Assembly (NCBI GenBank): GCA_017526745.1
Contig: JAFXQX010000012.1
Location: 62,001-126,000 of the forward strand
DNA length: 64,000 bases
Direction of reading: 5' to 3'
From: Lachnospiraceae bacterium
GTDB taxonomy: Bacteria; Bacillota; Clostridia; Lachnospirales; Lachnospiraceae
In this document: one piece after another, positions 7,143 through 18,509 of the stretch
Layout of the letters: every line of letters begins with the position of its first letter
Numbering within the stretch: the first letter of the stretch is position 1
Made by a program: the position numbers and the translations under genes
Notes under the pieces: model-generated
Databases searched by the model: none
What the model was told of the DNA's origin: nothing
What the model saw: the letters and a program-made list of their open reading frames with translations, nothing else

Positions 7143-10100
7143 ATGGAAAAGAACAGGATACGTCCGGTTACGGTTGGCAAGAGCACGAGGATGAGTTTTT
7201 CCCGGCAGAAGGAAGTTCTTCAGATGCCCAATCTCATCGAGGTTCAGAAGGATTCTTACCAATGGTTTCTGGATGAAGGTCTGAAGGAAGTCTTTGCGGA
7301 CATCTCTCCCATCACAGACTACAGCGGACAGTTAAGTCTTGAGTTTGTTGATTTTAAGCTTTGCGAAGAAGATGTCAAGTATTCTATTGAAGAATGCAAG
7401 GAAAGAGATGCTACTTATGCAGCCCCCCTCAAGGTTCGCGTAAGGCTGTTCATCCATAACAACGCAAACGACAAGATCCTGGAACATGAGATCTTCATGG
7501 GCGATCTTCCTCTTATGACATCTACCGGAACATTTGTCATCAACGGCGCAGAGCGTGTTATCGTCAGCCAGCTGGTGCGTTCTCCGGGAATATACTACGG
7601 GATCACTCATGACAAGTTTGGTAAGAAACTGTATTCCTGTACGGTTATCCCCAATAGAGGAGCATGGTTGGAGTATGAAACTGATTCCAATGATGTTTTC
7701 TTTGTGCGCGTAGACAGAACGAGAAAAGTTCCCGTTACGGTTCTGCTCCGTTCGCTTGGACTTGGAACAAATCAGGAGATCCTCGATCTGTTCGGCGATG
7801 AGCCGAAGATACTCGCTTCACTCGGAAAAGACGTTGCAACAAATTACCAGGAAGGTCTTCTTGAATTATATAAGAAGATCCGTCCCGGCGAGCCTCTTGC
7901 CGTTGAAAGTGCGGAGAGCCTGATCAATGCGATGTTCTTTGACCCGAGGAGATACGATCTCGCAAAGGTCGGACGTTATAAGTTCAATAAGAAGCTTATG
8001 CTTCGCAACCGTATAAGGAACAGGGTACTTGCCGAAGACGTTGTTGATCCCAACACCGGTGAGATCATAGCCGAAGCAGGAACAACCGTTACAATGGATC
8101 TTGCCGACAGGATACAGAATGCGGCAGTACCTTATGTAGTGATCCAGTGCGACGACCGCAATGTCAGGGTATTGTCCAACATGATGGTCGACATCACAAG
8201 TTTTGTGGACTGTGATCCGAAGGAACTTGGAATCACCGAGCTTGTATATTATCCGGCACTGCAGTCACTGCTTACGGAGTACAAGGATGACATGGAAGGA
8301 CTCGCAGAGGCGATCGCGGATTCCGTTCATGCGCTTATCCCCAAGCACATCACACCGGAAGATATTTTTGCTTCCATTAACTATAATATACATCTTGAGT
8401 ACGGCATCGGACATGACGATGATATCGACCATCTCGGAAACCGTCGTATCCGAGCGGTCGGAGAACTGCTTCAGAACCAGTACAGGATCGGTCTTTCCAG
8501 ACTTGAAAGGGTGGTCCGTGAGAGAATGACGACCCAGGATCTTGAAGGCATCGCTCCCCAGCAGCTGATCAATATCAAGCCTGTTACGGCTGCGGTCAAG
8601 GAATTCTTCGGATCATCGCAGCTGTCACAGTTCATGGATCAGAACAACCCTCTCGGTGAGCTTACGCATAAGAGAAGGCTCTCCGCCCTCGGTCCCGGAG
8701 GTCTTTCAAGAGACCGTGCAGGATTTGAGGTCCGTGACGTACATTACTCACACTACGGAAGAATGTGTCCCATCGAGACACCCGAAGGTCCCAACATCGG
8801 TCTAATCAACTCTCTTGCATGCTATGCGAGGATCAACGAGTACGGATTTGTTGAGGCACCTTACAGAAAGATAGATCATTCCGATCCGGAAAATCCCGTC
8901 GTTACGGATGAAGTCGTATATATGACGGCCGATGAGGAAGATAATTATCATGTAGCACAGGCTAACGAGCCGCTCGACAAGGACGGGCACTTTGTAAGGA
9001 ACAACGTTTCCGGACGTTATCGCGACGAGACCCAGGAATATGACAGATCCATGTTTGAGTTCATGGATGTGTCACCGAAGATGGTCTTCTCGGTTGCAAC
9101 GGCACTCATTCCTTTCCTGGAGAACGACGATGCCAACCGTGCCCTGATGGGATCGAACATGCAGCGTCAGGCTGTTCCGCTCCTTTGCACGGAAGCACCC
9201 GTCATTGGAACCGGAATGGAGCCGAAGGCTGCAGTTGACTCGGGCGTGTGCGTTATCGCCAAGAAGAGCGGAACGGTCGTAAGTTCCGTATCGGATGAGA
9301 TCGTGATAAAGAACGACGACAAGACGATGGAAACTTATCATCTTACCAAGTTCCTTCGTTCCAACCAGTCGAACTGCTACAACCAGAAGCCCATTGTGGA
9401 CAAGGGCGAACATGTCGAAGCAGGACAGGTTATCGCAGACGGTCCTTCCACATCAAACGGAGAGATGGCACTCGGAAAGAACCCGCTCATTGCTTTCATG
9501 ACATGGGAAGGTTACAACTACGAGGATGCAGTACTCCTTTCGGAAAGACTCGTTCAGGAAGATGTATATACTTCCGTTCATATTGAAGAGCATGAGGCTG
9601 AAGCCAGAGATACAAAGCTCGGACCCGAAGAGATAACAAGGGATGTTCCCGGTGTCGGCGAAGATGCGCTTAAGGACCTTGATGAGAACGGTATCATCCG
9701 TATCGGTGCCGAAGTCAGGGCAGGCGATATCCTTGTCGGAAAAGTCACCCCCAAGGGAGAGACAGAGCTTACCGCCGAGGAAAGACTTCTTCGTGCGATC
9801 TTCGGAGAGAAGGCAAGAGAGGTAAGAGATACATCACTCAAGGTTCCTCACGGTGAATACGGTATCATAGTCGACGCCAAAGTGTTCACAAGAGAAAACG
9901 GAGATGAGCTTCCTCCCGGAGTCAATCAGTCCGTCAGGATCTATATAGCCCAGAAGAGAAAGATCTCCGTCGGCGATAAGATGGCAGGCCGTCACGGTAA
10001 CAAGGGTGTTGTTTCAAGAGTACTGCCGATCGAGGATATGCCTTATCTGCCGAACGGACGTCCCGTTGACATCGTGCTGAACCCTCTCGGCGTTCCTTCA

Positions 10101-11045
10101 CGTATGAACATCGGACAGGTTCTTGAGATCCATCTGTCGCTTGCGGCAAAAGCGCTGGGATTCAACATCTCGACTCCGGTTTTTGACGGAGCGGACGAGG
10201 ATGACATCATGGATACCCTCGATCTTGCAAACGACTATGTCAATCTTCCTTTTGATGCAAAGGAAGCAAAAGAGTTAAAAGATAAATCAGGTGTGACTTT
10301 CGAGAGTCTTCATAAGGATGAACTCCTTCCCGAGGTATTCGAATATCTGTCGGAGAACAGGGACCACAGGTCACTGTGGAAGGGAGTTCCGATCTCGAGA
10401 GACGGAAAAGTCAGACTTCGTGACGGACGTACGGGTGAGTATTTTGACAGCCCTGTCACGATCGGACATATGCACTACCTGAAGCTGCACCACCTTGTAG
10501 ATGATAAGATACATGCCCGTTCAACGGGACCGTATTCACTTGTTACGCAGCAGCCCCTCGGCGGTAAGGCCCAGTTCGGCGGACAGCGTTTCGGTGAGAT
10601 GGAAGTCTGGGCACTCGAGGCATACGGTGCATCATATACACTGCAGGAGATACTTACCGTCAAGTCTGATGACGTCATTGGCCGTGTCAAGACATATGAG
10701 GCTATCATAAAGGGCGACAACATACCTGAGGGCGGAATACCCGAATCCTTCAAGGTGCTTCTGAAGGAGCTCCAGTCGCTCGGACTTGATGTGAGAGTTC
10801 TTAAAGACGACAATACGGAAGTAGAGATCAAAGAGACCGTTGACTACGGTGAGACTGATATGCGAAGCGTGCTTGAAGGTGACTTCAAGGATTACCGCAA
10901 GGACGAGAACTTTGCAAAGAGCGGATACAGTACGCAGGAGTTCGACGAGGAAAGCGGAGATCTCGTGGACGTCGAAGAAGGATCCGATGAAGAATATGAT
11001 TCGGATGAAAGTTTTGATGAGAGCTTTGACGACGCTGAGGAATGA
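7143..11045 (+). CDS. rpoB: DNA-directed RNA polymerase subunit beta
   Basis: The 1300-residue product is the beta subunit. Visible landmarks are [20 protein letters not shown] near the N-terminus and the rifampicin-region sequence [20 protein letters not shown] (residues ~485-505), which has the drug-sensitive residues. Also visible are GHEGK-type switch segments ([16 protein letters not shown]) and the C-terminal [18 protein letters not shown]. The tail is acidic ([16 protein letters not shown]). I chose the ATG at 7143 because GGGGTG sits at ideal spacing and the product then starts MEKNRIRPV like related proteins; the GTG at 7131 is less likely. It is cotranscribed with rpoC. Confidence 0.98.
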   Translation: MEKNRIRPVTVGKSTRMSFSRQKEVLQMPNLIEVQKDSYQWFLDEGLKEVFADISPITDYSGQLSLEFVDFKLCEEDVKYSIEECKERDATYAAPLKVRVRLFIHNNANDKILEHEIFMGDLPLMTSTGTFVINGAERVIVSQLVRSPGIYYGITHDKFGKKLYSCTVIPNRGAWLEYETDSNDVFFVRVDRTRKVPVTVLLRSLGLGTNQEILDLFGDEPKILASLGKDVATNYQEGLLELYKKIRPGEPLAVESAESLINAMFFDPRRYDLAKVGRYKFNKKLMLRNRIRNRVLAEDVVDPNTGEIIAEAGTTVTMDLADRIQNAAVPYVVIQCDDRNVRVLSNMMVDITSFVDCDPKELGITELVYYPALQSLLTEYKDDMEGLAEAIADSVHALIPKHITPEDIFASINYNIHLEYGIGHDDDIDHLGNRRIRAVGELLQNQYRIGLSRLERVVRERMTTQDLEGIAPQQLINIKPVTAAVKEFFGSSQLSQFMDQNNPLGELTHKRRLSALGPGGLSRDRAGFEVRDVHYSHYGRMCPIETPEGPNIGLINSLACYARINEYGFVEAPYRKIDHSDPENPVVTDEVVYMTADEEDNYHVAQANEPLDKDGHFVRNNVSGRYRDETQEYDRSMFEFMDVSPKMVFSVATALIPFLENDDANRALMGSNMQRQAVPLLCTEAPVIGTGMEPKAAVDSGVCVIAKKSGTVVSSVSDEIVIKNDDKTMETYHLTKFLRSNQSNCYNQKPIVDKGEHVEAGQVIADGPSTSNGEMALGKNPLIAFMTWEGYNYEDAVLLSERLVQEDVYTSVHIEEHEAEARDTKLGPEEITRDVPGVGEDALKDLDENGIIRIGAEVRAGDILVGKVTPKGETELTAEERLLRAIFGEKAREVRDTSLKVPHGEYGIIVDAKVFTRENGDELPPGVNQSVRIYIAQKRKISVGDKMAGRHGNKGVVSRVLPIEDMPYLPNGRPVDIVLNPLGVPSRMNIGQVLEIHLSLAAKALGFNISTPVFDGADEDDIMDTLDLANDYVNLPFDAKEAKELKDKSGVTFESLHKDELLPEVFEYLSENRDHRSLWKGVPISRDGKVRLRDGRTGEYFDSPVTIGHMHYLKLHHLVDDKIHARSTGPYSLVTQQPLGGKAQFGGQRFGEMEVWALEAYGASYTLQEILTVKSDDVIGRVKTYEAIIKGDNIPEGGIPESFKVLLKELQSLGLDVRVLKDDNTEVEIKETVDYGETDMRSVLEGDFKDYRKDENFAKSGYSTQEFDEESGDLVDVEEGSDEEYDSDESFDESFDDAEE

Positions 11046-11080
11046 TTATAAATCCAATACTTTTCGTAAAGGAGTAAACA

Positions 11081-14000
11081 ATGGCAGAACAAAATAAAGA
11101 AGCTTATGAGCCTTTAACATTTGATGCGATCAGGATCGGACTTGCATCACCCGAAAAGATCAAAGAGTGGTCAAGGGGTGAGGTAAGAAAGCCCGAGACC
11201 ATCAACTACAGAACACTTAAGCCCGAAAAAGACGGACTGTTCTGTGAAAGGATCTTCGGACCGTCCAAGGACTGGGAGTGTCACTGCGGTAAGTACAAGA
11301 AGATCCGCTATAAGGGCGTGATATGCGACAGATGCGGAGTTGAGGTCACCAAAGCAAACGTAAGACGTGAGCGCATGGGCCATATCGAACTTGCCGCACC
11401 CGTTTCGCACATATGGTATTTCAAAGGTATCCCGAGCCGAATGGGTCTGATACTCGATCTTTCACCGAGAACACTTGAGAAGGTCCTGTATTTTGCCAAC
11501 TATATCGTTCTCGATCCCATGGCTACGGATCTTAAGTACAAGCAGGTACTCACCGAAGCGGAATATCAGAAGGAATACGAGGAGTACGGCTACGGCAAAT
11601 TCCGTGTCGGAATGGGCGCCGAAGCCATCAAGGAACTCCTTATGGCGATCGATCTTGATGCCGAGGCAGAAGAACTCAAGGCAGAACTTCTTGATTCGAC
11701 CGGTCAGAAAAAGGCCAAGATCATAAAGAGACTTGAAGTCGTTGAGGCATTCCGCGAGTCCGGAAACAAGCCCGAGTGGATGATAATGGATGTAATTCCC
11801 GTTATCCCTCCGGATCTTCGTCCCATGGTTCAGCTTGACGGCGGAAGATTCGCAACAAGTGACCTTAACGATCTGTACAGAAGGATCATCAACCGAAATA
11901 ACCGTCTGAAGAGACTTCTCGAACTCGGTGCCCCTGACATCATCGTCAGGAACGAGAAGAGAATGCTTCAGGAAGCAGTCGATGCACTGATCGATAACGG
12001 TCGCCGCGGACGTCCCGTAACGGGCCCCGGCAACAGGCCTTTAAAATCATTGTCAGACATGCTCAAGGGAAAATCAGGGCGTTTCCGTCAGAACCTGCTC
12101 GGAAAGCGTGTTGACTATTCGGGACGTTCGGTTATCGTCGTAGGTCCTGAACTTAAGATATATCAGTGCGGTCTCCCCAAGGAGATGGCGATAGAGCTCT
12201 TTAAGCCCTTTGTTATGAAGGAACTTGTTGCAAACAAGTCAGCTCACAATATCAAGAATGCCAAGAAGATGGTAGAGAGACTCCGTCCCGAGGTATGGGA
12301 CGTGCTCGAGGATGTCATCAAGGAACATCCCGTAATGCTCAACCGTGCACCTACACTGCACAGGCTCGGTATCCAGGCATTTGAGCCGATCCTTGTCGAA
12401 GGTAAGGCGATAAAGCTCCATCCTCTTGTATGTACTGCATTTAATGCGGACTTTGACGGTGACCAGATGGCCGTGCATCTTCCGCTTTCCGTAGAGGCGC
12501 AGGCAGAGTGCAGATTCCTTCTGCTCTCACCCAACAACCTGTTAAAGCCTTCAGACGGAGGCCCTGTTGCGGTTCCTTCTCAGGATATGGTTCTTGGTAT
12601 CTACTACCTTACAATGGAAAAGATGAGAGATCTTTCCAAGGATCCTGATTTTGACGGAGAACCTGCGATCAGCTTCCCTGCCACTGATGAAGAGGCACAG
12701 AAGGCGAAGGCGCGCATCAAGGAGCTCAACAAAGATGCTTCTGATAAAGGCAAAGCCGAAAGAGAGCAGATCCGCTCATCATTCGTGGAAGCTTCCGCAG
12801 CGGCCTTTTATGCATATCAGGAGGCAAAGGCCAAGGCAGTCAAGGCCGGAAAGAGTGTTGATTCCGTTAAGGAGATACCCATCGAGCGTGATACGCTCAT
12901 AAGGGTAAACATAGATCCCGAGCGAGACAGGTGGATAGTGTGTGAGATGGTCGATATACTCGGCAGATATTACACATCGATGAACCAGGCGCTTCTGGCA
13001 TACGAGAACCAGGAGGTCACACTTCATCAGCCGATCAATGTTTACAGACAGAAGACCCTTCCGGACGGGACAAAGGTATCCGGCGTCATTAAGACCACAC
13101 TCGGAAGACTGATCTTTAATGAGATCCTTCCTCAGGACCTTGGATTTGTTGACAGGGAAGATCCTGATAATGCTCTTAAGCTTGAGGTTGATTTCCATGT
13201 CGGAAAATCACACCTTAAGAAAATACTTGAGAAAGTCATAAACAACCACGGTGCCACAAAGACCGCCGAGGTTCTTGATGATATCAAGGCTATGGGTTAC
13301 AAGTATTCAACGCAGGCAGCGATGACGGTTTCGATCTCGGATATGACCGTTCCCGCAGCCAAGCAGAAGATGCTTGACGAGGCGCAGGTTACCGTTGAGA
13401 CGATCACACGTAACTATAAGCGCGGTCTTATTACGGAAGAAGAAAGACACGACGGCATCATCAATACATGGAAAGCTACCGACGAGAGCATCACGAACGA
13501 GCTTATTGACGGCCTCGATAAGTACAATAACATCTACATGATGGCTGACTCGGGTGCCCGTGGTTCAAACAAGCAGATCAAGCAGCTTGCCGGAATGCGC
13601 GGACTGATGGCCGATACAACAGGTAAGACGATCGAACTGCCGATCAAGTCAAACTTCCGTGAAGGACTTGACGTTCTGGAGTACTTCATGTCAGCGCACG
13701 GTGCACGTAAAGGTCTGTCCGATACCGCACTTCGTACGGCTGACTCGGGATACCTTACAAGACGTCTTGTAGATATCTCGCAGGAGCTCATCATACGTGA
13801 GCAGGACTGCTCCGAGAACAGGAAAGAGATCCCCGGAATGTACGTTAAGGCATTCACGGACGGTAAGGAAGTTATCGAAACACTTCATGACCGTATACTC
13901 GGACGCTATGCTGCAGAGGATATTCTCGACGCAAAGGGTAACGTTCTTGTAGCGAAGAACCACATGATCACTCCGAGGCGTGTTGAAAACGTTCTCAGGA

Positions 14001-15112
14001 ATGCGGTTGATTCGGAGGGAACTCCCATACTTGAGTCCAGGATTGGTCTTAAGATACGTACCATACTTACATGTAAGTGCCATAACGGAATATGCAGTAA
14101 GTGCTACGGTGCAAATATGGCATCAGGCGAGATGGTTCAGGTCGGTGAGGCGGTAGGTATCATCGCTGCCCAGTCGATCGGTGAGCCCGGTACACAGCTT
14201 ACGATGAGAACATTCCATACCGGCGGTGTTGCCGGAGATGATATCACGCAGGGTCTTCCCCGTGTCGAGGAGCTTTTCGAGGCACGTAAACCGAAGGGTC
14301 TTGCGATCATATCCGAGATCGCGGGACGTGCTGTTCTTCATGACACCAAGAAGAAGCGTGAAGTTGTCGTGACCAACGATGAGACCGGAGAATCCAAGAC
14401 ATACCTGATCCCCTACGGATCACGTTCAAAGATAACCGAGGAAGGTATCGACATCGAAGCCGGTGACGAGCTTACCGACGGATCGGTAAATCCTCATGAC
14501 ATATTGAAGATCAAGGGAGTGCGTGCCGCACAGGACTACATGCTCCGTGAGGTTCAGAGGGTTTACAGACTTCAGGGTGTTGAGATCAATGACAAGCACA
14601 TCGAGGTCATTGTACGTCAGATGCTCAAGAAGGTCCGCATTGAAGATGACGGAGATTCGGAACTGCTGCCCGGATCACTTGTTGATGCACTTGAACTTGA
14701 GGACATCAATGAGGCTCTTGAGGCGGAAGGAAAGAAGCCTGTTGAAGCAAAACAGGTAATGCTCGGTATCACGAAAGCTAGCCTTGCAACGAGTTCGTTC
14801 CTTTCGGCGGCATCGTTCCAGGAGACGACCAGGGTTCTTACCGAAGCAGCGATCAAGGGTAAGGTCGATCCTCTTATCGGTCTTAAGGAAAACGTTATCA
14901 TCGGTAAGCTGATACCTGCAGGTACGGGAATGAAGCAGTACAGGAACGTATTGCTTGACACATCCGTTCCGGACAGTCTGATCGTTCAGAAGGAAGAAGA
15001 ACCTCAGGAAGAATTTGACGAGGTTGATGAGGACTTCGAAGCTGAAGAGATCGCCGAAGAGGAAACTTCCGAGGTGGTATACGAGGAAGAGGAAGTACTC
15101 GTCGAGGAATAA
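11081..15112 (+). CDS. rpoC: DNA-directed RNA polymerase subunit beta', with an extra segment
   Basis: The 1343-residue product is the catalytic beta' subunit. It has the N-terminal zinc ribbon (CHCGKYKK...CDRCG), the active-site [12 protein letters not shown] with Asp457, Asp459 and Asp461 binding Mg, and the bridge/trigger elements ([22 protein letters not shown]). The second zinc site ([13 protein letters not shown]) is also present. Between residues ~512 ([10 protein letters not shown]) and ~634 ([16 protein letters not shown]), where Bacillus has about 20 residues, there is a ~120-residue Lys/Glu/Ala-rich stretch. A long acidic tail follows residue ~1300. AAAGGAG precedes the ATG. Confidence 0.98.
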   Translation: MAEQNKEAYEPLTFDAIRIGLASPEKIKEWSRGEVRKPETINYRTLKPEKDGLFCERIFGPSKDWECHCGKYKKIRYKGVICDRCGVEVTKANVRRERMGHIELAAPVSHIWYFKGIPSRMGLILDLSPRTLEKVLYFANYIVLDPMATDLKYKQVLTEAEYQKEYEEYGYGKFRVGMGAEAIKELLMAIDLDAEAEELKAELLDSTGQKKAKIIKRLEVVEAFRESGNKPEWMIMDVIPVIPPDLRPMVQLDGGRFATSDLNDLYRRIINRNNRLKRLLELGAPDIIVRNEKRMLQEAVDALIDNGRRGRPVTGPGNRPLKSLSDMLKGKSGRFRQNLLGKRVDYSGRSVIVVGPELKIYQCGLPKEMAIELFKPFVMKELVANKSAHNIKNAKKMVERLRPEVWDVLEDVIKEHPVMLNRAPTLHRLGIQAFEPILVEGKAIKLHPLVCTAFNADFDGDQMAVHLPLSVEAQAECRFLLLSPNNLLKPSDGGPVAVPSQDMVLGIYYLTMEKMRDLSKDPDFDGEPAISFPATDEEAQKAKARIKELNKDASDKGKAEREQIRSSFVEASAAAFYAYQEAKAKAVKAGKSVDSVKEIPIERDTLIRVNIDPERDRWIVCEMVDILGRYYTSMNQALLAYENQEVTLHQPINVYRQKTLPDGTKVSGVIKTTLGRLIFNEILPQDLGFVDREDPDNALKLEVDFHVGKSHLKKILEKVINNHGATKTAEVLDDIKAMGYKYSTQAAMTVSISDMTVPAAKQKMLDEAQVTVETITRNYKRGLITEEERHDGIINTWKATDESITNELIDGLDKYNNIYMMADSGARGSNKQIKQLAGMRGLMADTTGKTIELPIKSNFREGLDVLEYFMSAHGARKGLSDTALRTADSGYLTRRLVDISQELIIREQDCSENRKEIPGMYVKAFTDGKEVIETLHDRILGRYAAEDILDAKGNVLVAKNHMITPRRVENVLRNAVDSEGTPILESRIGLKIRTILTCKCHNGICSKCYGANMASGEMVQVGEAVGIIAAQSIGEPGTQLTMRTFHTGGVAGDDITQGLPRVEELFEARKPKGLAIISEIAGRAVLHDTKKKREVVVTNDETGESKTYLIPYGSRSKITEEGIDIEAGDELTDGSVNPHDILKIKGVRAAQDYMLREVQRVYRLQGVEINDKHIEVIVRQMLKKVRIEDDGDSELLPGSLVDALELEDINEALEAEGKKPVEAKQVMLGITKASLATSSFLSAASFQETTRVLTEAAIKGKVDPLIGLKENVIIGKLIPAGTGMKQYRNVLLDTSVPDSLIVQKEEEPQEEFDEVDEDFEAEEIAEEETSEVVYEEEEVLVEE

Positions 15113-15134
15113 GATCGGATATTAACAGATAAAC

Positions 15135-15166
15135 AAAAGGCAGAGGATTTGATCCTCTGCCTTTTA
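15135..15166. terminator. Terminator after rpoC
   Basis: AAAAGGCAGAGGAT and ATCCTCTGCCTTTT form a perfect 14-bp stem with a 3-nt loop. A/T runs on both sides allow it to serve rpoC and the convergent gene at 15213. Confidence 0.9.
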
Positions 15167-15212
15167 TATGCTCTTGATCGATCATTACCGCTTCATAAGC
15201 ACCCGGGAATGA

Positions 15213-15653
15213 TCAGATATAATGGTTATATATCGAAGCCACGGTATCCTCGACTTCCCTTGAAAGCTGATAGAACCTGACCGGATGGAAGAAACTCTGC
15301 GGGATAAAGAATGACCTTCTCTCGGAAGGGCGGAGCCTTCCCGACAGTTCCCTGATGTTTTTTTGAACCGAAAAATACCATGCGGAATATACGAACAGTA
15401 TCATTATCATCGTTGAAGCAAGACATATCCACAAAATATAGGCCGAACTTTCCACTGTCGGAGCTGCGGCAAGCGGCACATCATTGTTCTCAACAATGAA
15501 GAATACGTAATCACCGGTATGTACTGCTGCCTCTTCGGGTGTTGAATCCGCGGAAGTATTAACGGCAGAAAGCGCCATCATCGGAAGAGCGATCAGTATA
15601 AAAAAAGAAATTGCTAAAAGAACATGTACTGCGATCCTTCGTTTTGCTGACAT
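15213..15653 (-). CDS. Small membrane protein of unknown function
   Basis: The 146-residue product has a basic start (MSAKRRIAVH) and a hydrophobic helix at about 9-30. A short extracellular loop carries VENNDVPLAAAP, and a second helix lies at about 78-100. A basic cytoplasmic tail follows (SVQKNIRELSGRLRPSERR). The VPLA segment just before the second helix recalls the stalk region of small Lachnospiraceae surface proteins; no function is known to me. The start at 15653 follows AGAGGA; a longer frame back to 15722 has no ribosome site. It converges with rpoC. Confidence 0.6.
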   Translation of the reverse strand: MSAKRRIAVHVLLAISFFILIALPMMALSAVNTSADSTPEEAAVHTGDYVFFIVENNDVPLAAAPTVESSAYILWICLASTMIMILFVYSAWYFSVQKNIRELSGRLRPSERRSFFIPQSFFHPVRFYQLSREVEDTVASIYNHYI

Positions 15654-15738
15654 AATAATCCTCTTTCTCCAAAAATAGTTACAGTTTACTCTTTCATAAT
15701 AAAGGACACATTTATTTCCCAAAAAGGTTCAATAATCT

Positions 15739-15767
15739 TTTACATTTTATATCACAAGGTATATAAT
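15739..15767 (+). promoter_or_regulatory. Promoter giving a near-leaderless transcript
   Basis: TTTACA (15739-15744) and TATAAT (15762-15767) are spaced by 17 bp. Initiation about 7 nt after the minus-10 box would place the RNA start at roughly 15774, only about 3 nt before the ATG at 15777. No Shine-Dalgarno sequence would be in the RNA. Confidence 0.7.
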
Positions 15768-15776
15768 TAATTCACT

Positions 15777-16475
15777 ATGAGAGACGATTATTTCAAGAGT
15801 TACAAGATTTTTAAGTTTGTTCAGCTTGCACTTCTGGTCATATTTGCCGTCTGCTTTTTTCTTTTTATTTTTCTGGATGACAGTCTCAGAACAAGCGTTT
15901 TTTCAAACAAGGTACTTCTGACCATATGTGTATTCCTGTGGGCGTTCATGCTTTACAGTGTTGCATGTATCATAATGGATTTCAGGCTTCTGGAAGGCCA
16001 TATCGTTCACGACCATGTTCTGAAGAGGGCGGTTTATGTTGATACCCTCACAGGTATTCCCAACAGATTCTCATGCGACAGGATATTTGAAAAATACGAG
16101 GACGATCACGATATATCCGGACTCGGATGCGCCCTTATCATGATCGCAAACCTGGATGAGATCAACCGTACCCACGGCCGTTCGAGCGGAAATGTCGCAC
16201 TTAAGGAGTTTTCATCCGTTGTTGAAAGGATAAGCGCATATTATGGTTTTGTCGGAAGGAATAACGGTAACGAGTTCCTTGTTGTGATAGAGAACTGCAA
16301 CCGCGAGAAGATGGACCGCTTCAAGGCGGAACTTCAGAAAGAGATAGACCAGTATAACAAAACCTCCGGCGGTTACGAGATAAAGCTTAAAGCAGCAGAC
16401 ATCCTCAACGAGACAGTCGGTCTTGGAGATTTCAGGGAACTTGTAGCGAGGTTATACGGGATAGCCAGGGTGTAA
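15777..16475 (+). CDS. Membrane-bound degenerate GGDEF protein
   Basis: The 232-residue product has two N-terminal transmembrane helices (about 14-34 and 45-65) and a single GGDEF-type domain. The domain begins with DTLTGIPNR (residue ~88), the usual DxLTGLxNR opening. The signature loop reads NNGNEF instead of GGDEF, so the first two glycines are missing while the Asp/Glu pair is partly kept as NE. Diguanylate cyclase activity is therefore doubtful; a nucleotide-binding or signalling role is more likely. The downstream sigma-factor gene starts 2 nt after its stop, so the two are probably one operon. Confidence 0.75.
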   Translation: MRDDYFKSYKIFKFVQLALLVIFAVCFFLFIFLDDSLRTSVFSNKVLLTICVFLWAFMLYSVACIIMDFRLLEGHIVHDHVLKRAVYVDTLTGIPNRFSCDRIFEKYEDDHDISGLGCALIMIANLDEINRTHGRSSGNVALKEFSSVVERISAYYGFVGRNNGNEFLVVIENCNREKMDRFKAELQKEIDQYNKTSGGYEIKLKAADILNETVGLGDFRELVARLYGIARV

Positions 16476-16477
16476 GA

Positions 16478-17050
16478 ATGGCTGATTTTAATCATGCATA
16501 TATCGGCCGCCTGGTTGTGAAATCGCAGAACGGCGACAGTGATGCATTCGCAGAACTATATGCAATAACCTACCAGCATACATACAATTATGCGGCACAC
16601 TATCTGAGAGATACAAATCTGGCGCAGGATGCCCTGCAGGAAACATATATCCTGGCCCTGAGAAACATCTCGGGGATCAAGGAACCGGCACTATTCGTGG
16701 CATGGCTCAACCAAATATGTTTCAGGGTATGCTACGACATGGAACGCAAGAACCGGCAGGAATACGGAGAGAACAACCCGGAACTTCTCGAATTCATCAG
16801 CGACGAATACATGGACCACAATCCGGAGGACATGACCGAAACGGCTGATGAAGCTTCAAGACTCAAGGAAGCGATAATGTCTCTCCCCTTTAACGAGCAA
16901 CAGGTAGTAGTCATGCGTTACTACAACGACATGAAGCTCGAGGAGATAGCCTCGGCGCTGTCATGTTCACGAAGCAGCGTAAAAAGGTACCTGATATCGG
17001 CCAAGGACAGGCTGAAGAGCATGCTCAGAAAGGGGGATGAAGATGTTTAG
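16478..17050 (+). CDS. ECF-type RNA polymerase sigma factor
   Basis: The 190-residue product has sigma region 2 (DAFAELYAITYQHTYNYAAHYL, with AQDALQETYILALRNI, residues ~20-65). It also has region 4 with the helix-turn-helix MKLEEIASALSCSRSSVKRYLISAKDRLK (~150-180). This is an alternative sigma factor of the extracytoplasmic-function class. It begins 2 nt after the GGDEF gene. Its 3' end overlaps the next gene, a membrane protein that probably holds it at the membrane. Confidence 0.88.
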   Translation: MADFNHAYIGRLVVKSQNGDSDAFAELYAITYQHTYNYAAHYLRDTNLAQDALQETYILALRNISGIKEPALFVAWLNQICFRVCYDMERKNRQEYGENNPELLEFISDEYMDHNPEDMTETADEASRLKEAIMSLPFNEQQVVVMRYYNDMKLEEIASALSCSRSSVKRYLISAKDRLKSMLRKGDEDV

Positions 17051-17528
17051 AAGAAACAAGATATACAGTATTAATAAAAAAGCAGCGAACGAAGCACTTC
17101 AGAATGTCTTCGCCGCCTGCGAGCAGGAACCCAACACAAAATCGCTGGATGCACTGCTGTTTAAGAATATTGCAAATACGACACTTGTCAAGACCGGCAA
17201 GTGGATAGCGGTCGCTCTGCTCATTCTGGTCCTTTTAAGTCCGCTTGTATTCTACATGTCGTCAAAGGATGCGGCAAACAGCCCGAAGAATACTGATATT
17301 AAGGTGACACAGCATTATCTCGACGAGGAGAATGAACGCTTTGTCATGGAAGTGAGCGGCAGCAACATATACTACGAAGGTATATATGCCAGAAAAGAAG
17401 ACGGATCAACGATCTATCCTATCGAAGCATCTGACGGTACCGTAGTATTTCATTTTGAAAGCGGTACGATCAATATATTTATCCCCGATACGGAGGGCGG
17501 AATTGTTCAGGCGGTTTTATCCAAGTAA
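17043..17528 (+). CDS. Putative anti-sigma membrane protein
   Basis: The 161-residue product has a cytoplasmic N-terminal ~55 residues with Cys in FAACEQEP. One transmembrane helix (WIAVALLILVLLSPLVFYM, ~58-77) and an extracellular beta-rich domain follow. A short cytoplasmic domain, one helix and an outside domain, encoded next to and overlapping an ECF sigma gene, is the usual anti-sigma layout. A clear zinc-binding HxxxCxxC is not present. I preferred the ATG at 17043, which is spaced better from AAAGGGGG than the one at 17037. It overlaps the sigma gene by 8 nt. Confidence 0.6.
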   Translation: MFRRNKIYSINKKAANEALQNVFAACEQEPNTKSLDALLFKNIANTTLVKTGKWIAVALLILVLLSPLVFYMSSKDAANSPKNTDIKVTQHYLDEENERFVMEVSGSNIYYEGIYARKEDGSTIYPIEASDGTVVFHFESGTINIFIPDTEGGIVQAVLSK

Positions 17529-18447
17529 ACATATCATGACGGCTTGCGTGCTTGCATCGGCTCTCGTTCTGACATCATGCGGTGAACCCGAGGAAACGGA
17601 AGTCAAGATCACCAAGTTTGCATCCGCCCAGAACCGGAGCAATGAGCCCAAATGTCTGACCCCCGTAGCCGGCGGGGTTGACGTTCTCGGAGGTGACGAG
17701 CTTACCGTGGACGTTACGAATAAAAGTGACGGGTACATGTATGTCACAAACACGGGAGAGGTCAAGGATATTAAGATCCAGCTCTCGTGTAATGACAGCG
17801 TTACCTATACATACATAATCCCCGAAGGAGATTCCACAATACCGTTTTCTCTAGGCAACGGTACATACTCCATCATCGCTTATGAAGGAATGGGCGAAGA
17901 GGGAATGTATGCGACAAAGTTTGCCGAAGAAGTCGATGTGACCGTTTCCGACCAGTTTCTTCCCTTTTTGTACCCCAACTGTTATGTACAGTTTGATATC
18001 AATTCCGACGTAGTCCGGCTTGGCAAAGAACTTGCGGCAGGCAAACAGTCGGATATAGAAGTTGTTGCGGCAGTCTACGATTATGTCGTCAAGAACATAA
18101 CCTACGATCACGAAAGGGCTGAAACGGTCAAGCCCAATTATGTTCCGAGTGTGGACGACGTCCTCCGGGAGAAGAAGGGCATCTGCTTTGACTATGCTGC
18201 CCTGATGGCGGCCATGCTGAGGTCCCAGAGGATCCCCACAAGGCTCGAGTTCGGTTATGCCGGAGACGCATATCACGCATGGATTACTTCATTTATCGAA
18301 GACGAGGGATGGATCAACGGGATCATTGAGTTTGACGGGGTGGACTGGACGCTCATGGATCCGACCTTCGCCGCAAATGCAGGGACGAAGAAGATAAAGA
18401 GCTTTATCGGCGACGGAAACAACTATACTACGAAGTATACATATTAA
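17503..18447 (+). CDS. Transglutaminase-like lipoprotein (TTG start)
   Basis: The 314-residue product is a lipoprotein: MFRRFYPSKH is a basic n-region, and a hydrophobic stretch ends in VLTSC. The C-terminal half is a transglutaminase-like (cysteine protease fold) domain with Cys228 in GICFDYA, His258 in YHAWI and Asp286 in MDPTF, the complete triad. A middle beta-domain precedes it. TTG at 17503 follows GGAGGGCGG with good spacing and keeps the charged signal-peptide start; ATG 17536 would remove it. The start lies 26 nt inside the anti-sigma-like gene, so the three genes form one unit. It may act on cell-wall peptides. Confidence 0.8.
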   Translation: MFRRFYPSKHIMTACVLASALVLTSCGEPEETEVKITKFASAQNRSNEPKCLTPVAGGVDVLGGDELTVDVTNKSDGYMYVTNTGEVKDIKIQLSCNDSVTYTYIIPEGDSTIPFSLGNGTYSIIAYEGMGEEGMYATKFAEEVDVTVSDQFLPFLYPNCYVQFDINSDVVRLGKELAAGKQSDIEVVAAVYDYVVKNITYDHERAETVKPNYVPSVDDVLREKKGICFDYAALMAAMLRSQRIPTRLEFGYAGDAYHAWITSFIEDEGWINGIIEFDGVDWTLMDPTFAANAGTKKIKSFIGDGNNYTTKYTY

Positions 18448-18509
18448 GTGTTGGTAGGAGGGACCCGGTTACAAACCTATTTTATTGTTGGCAGGAGGAT
18501 TTATTTGAA

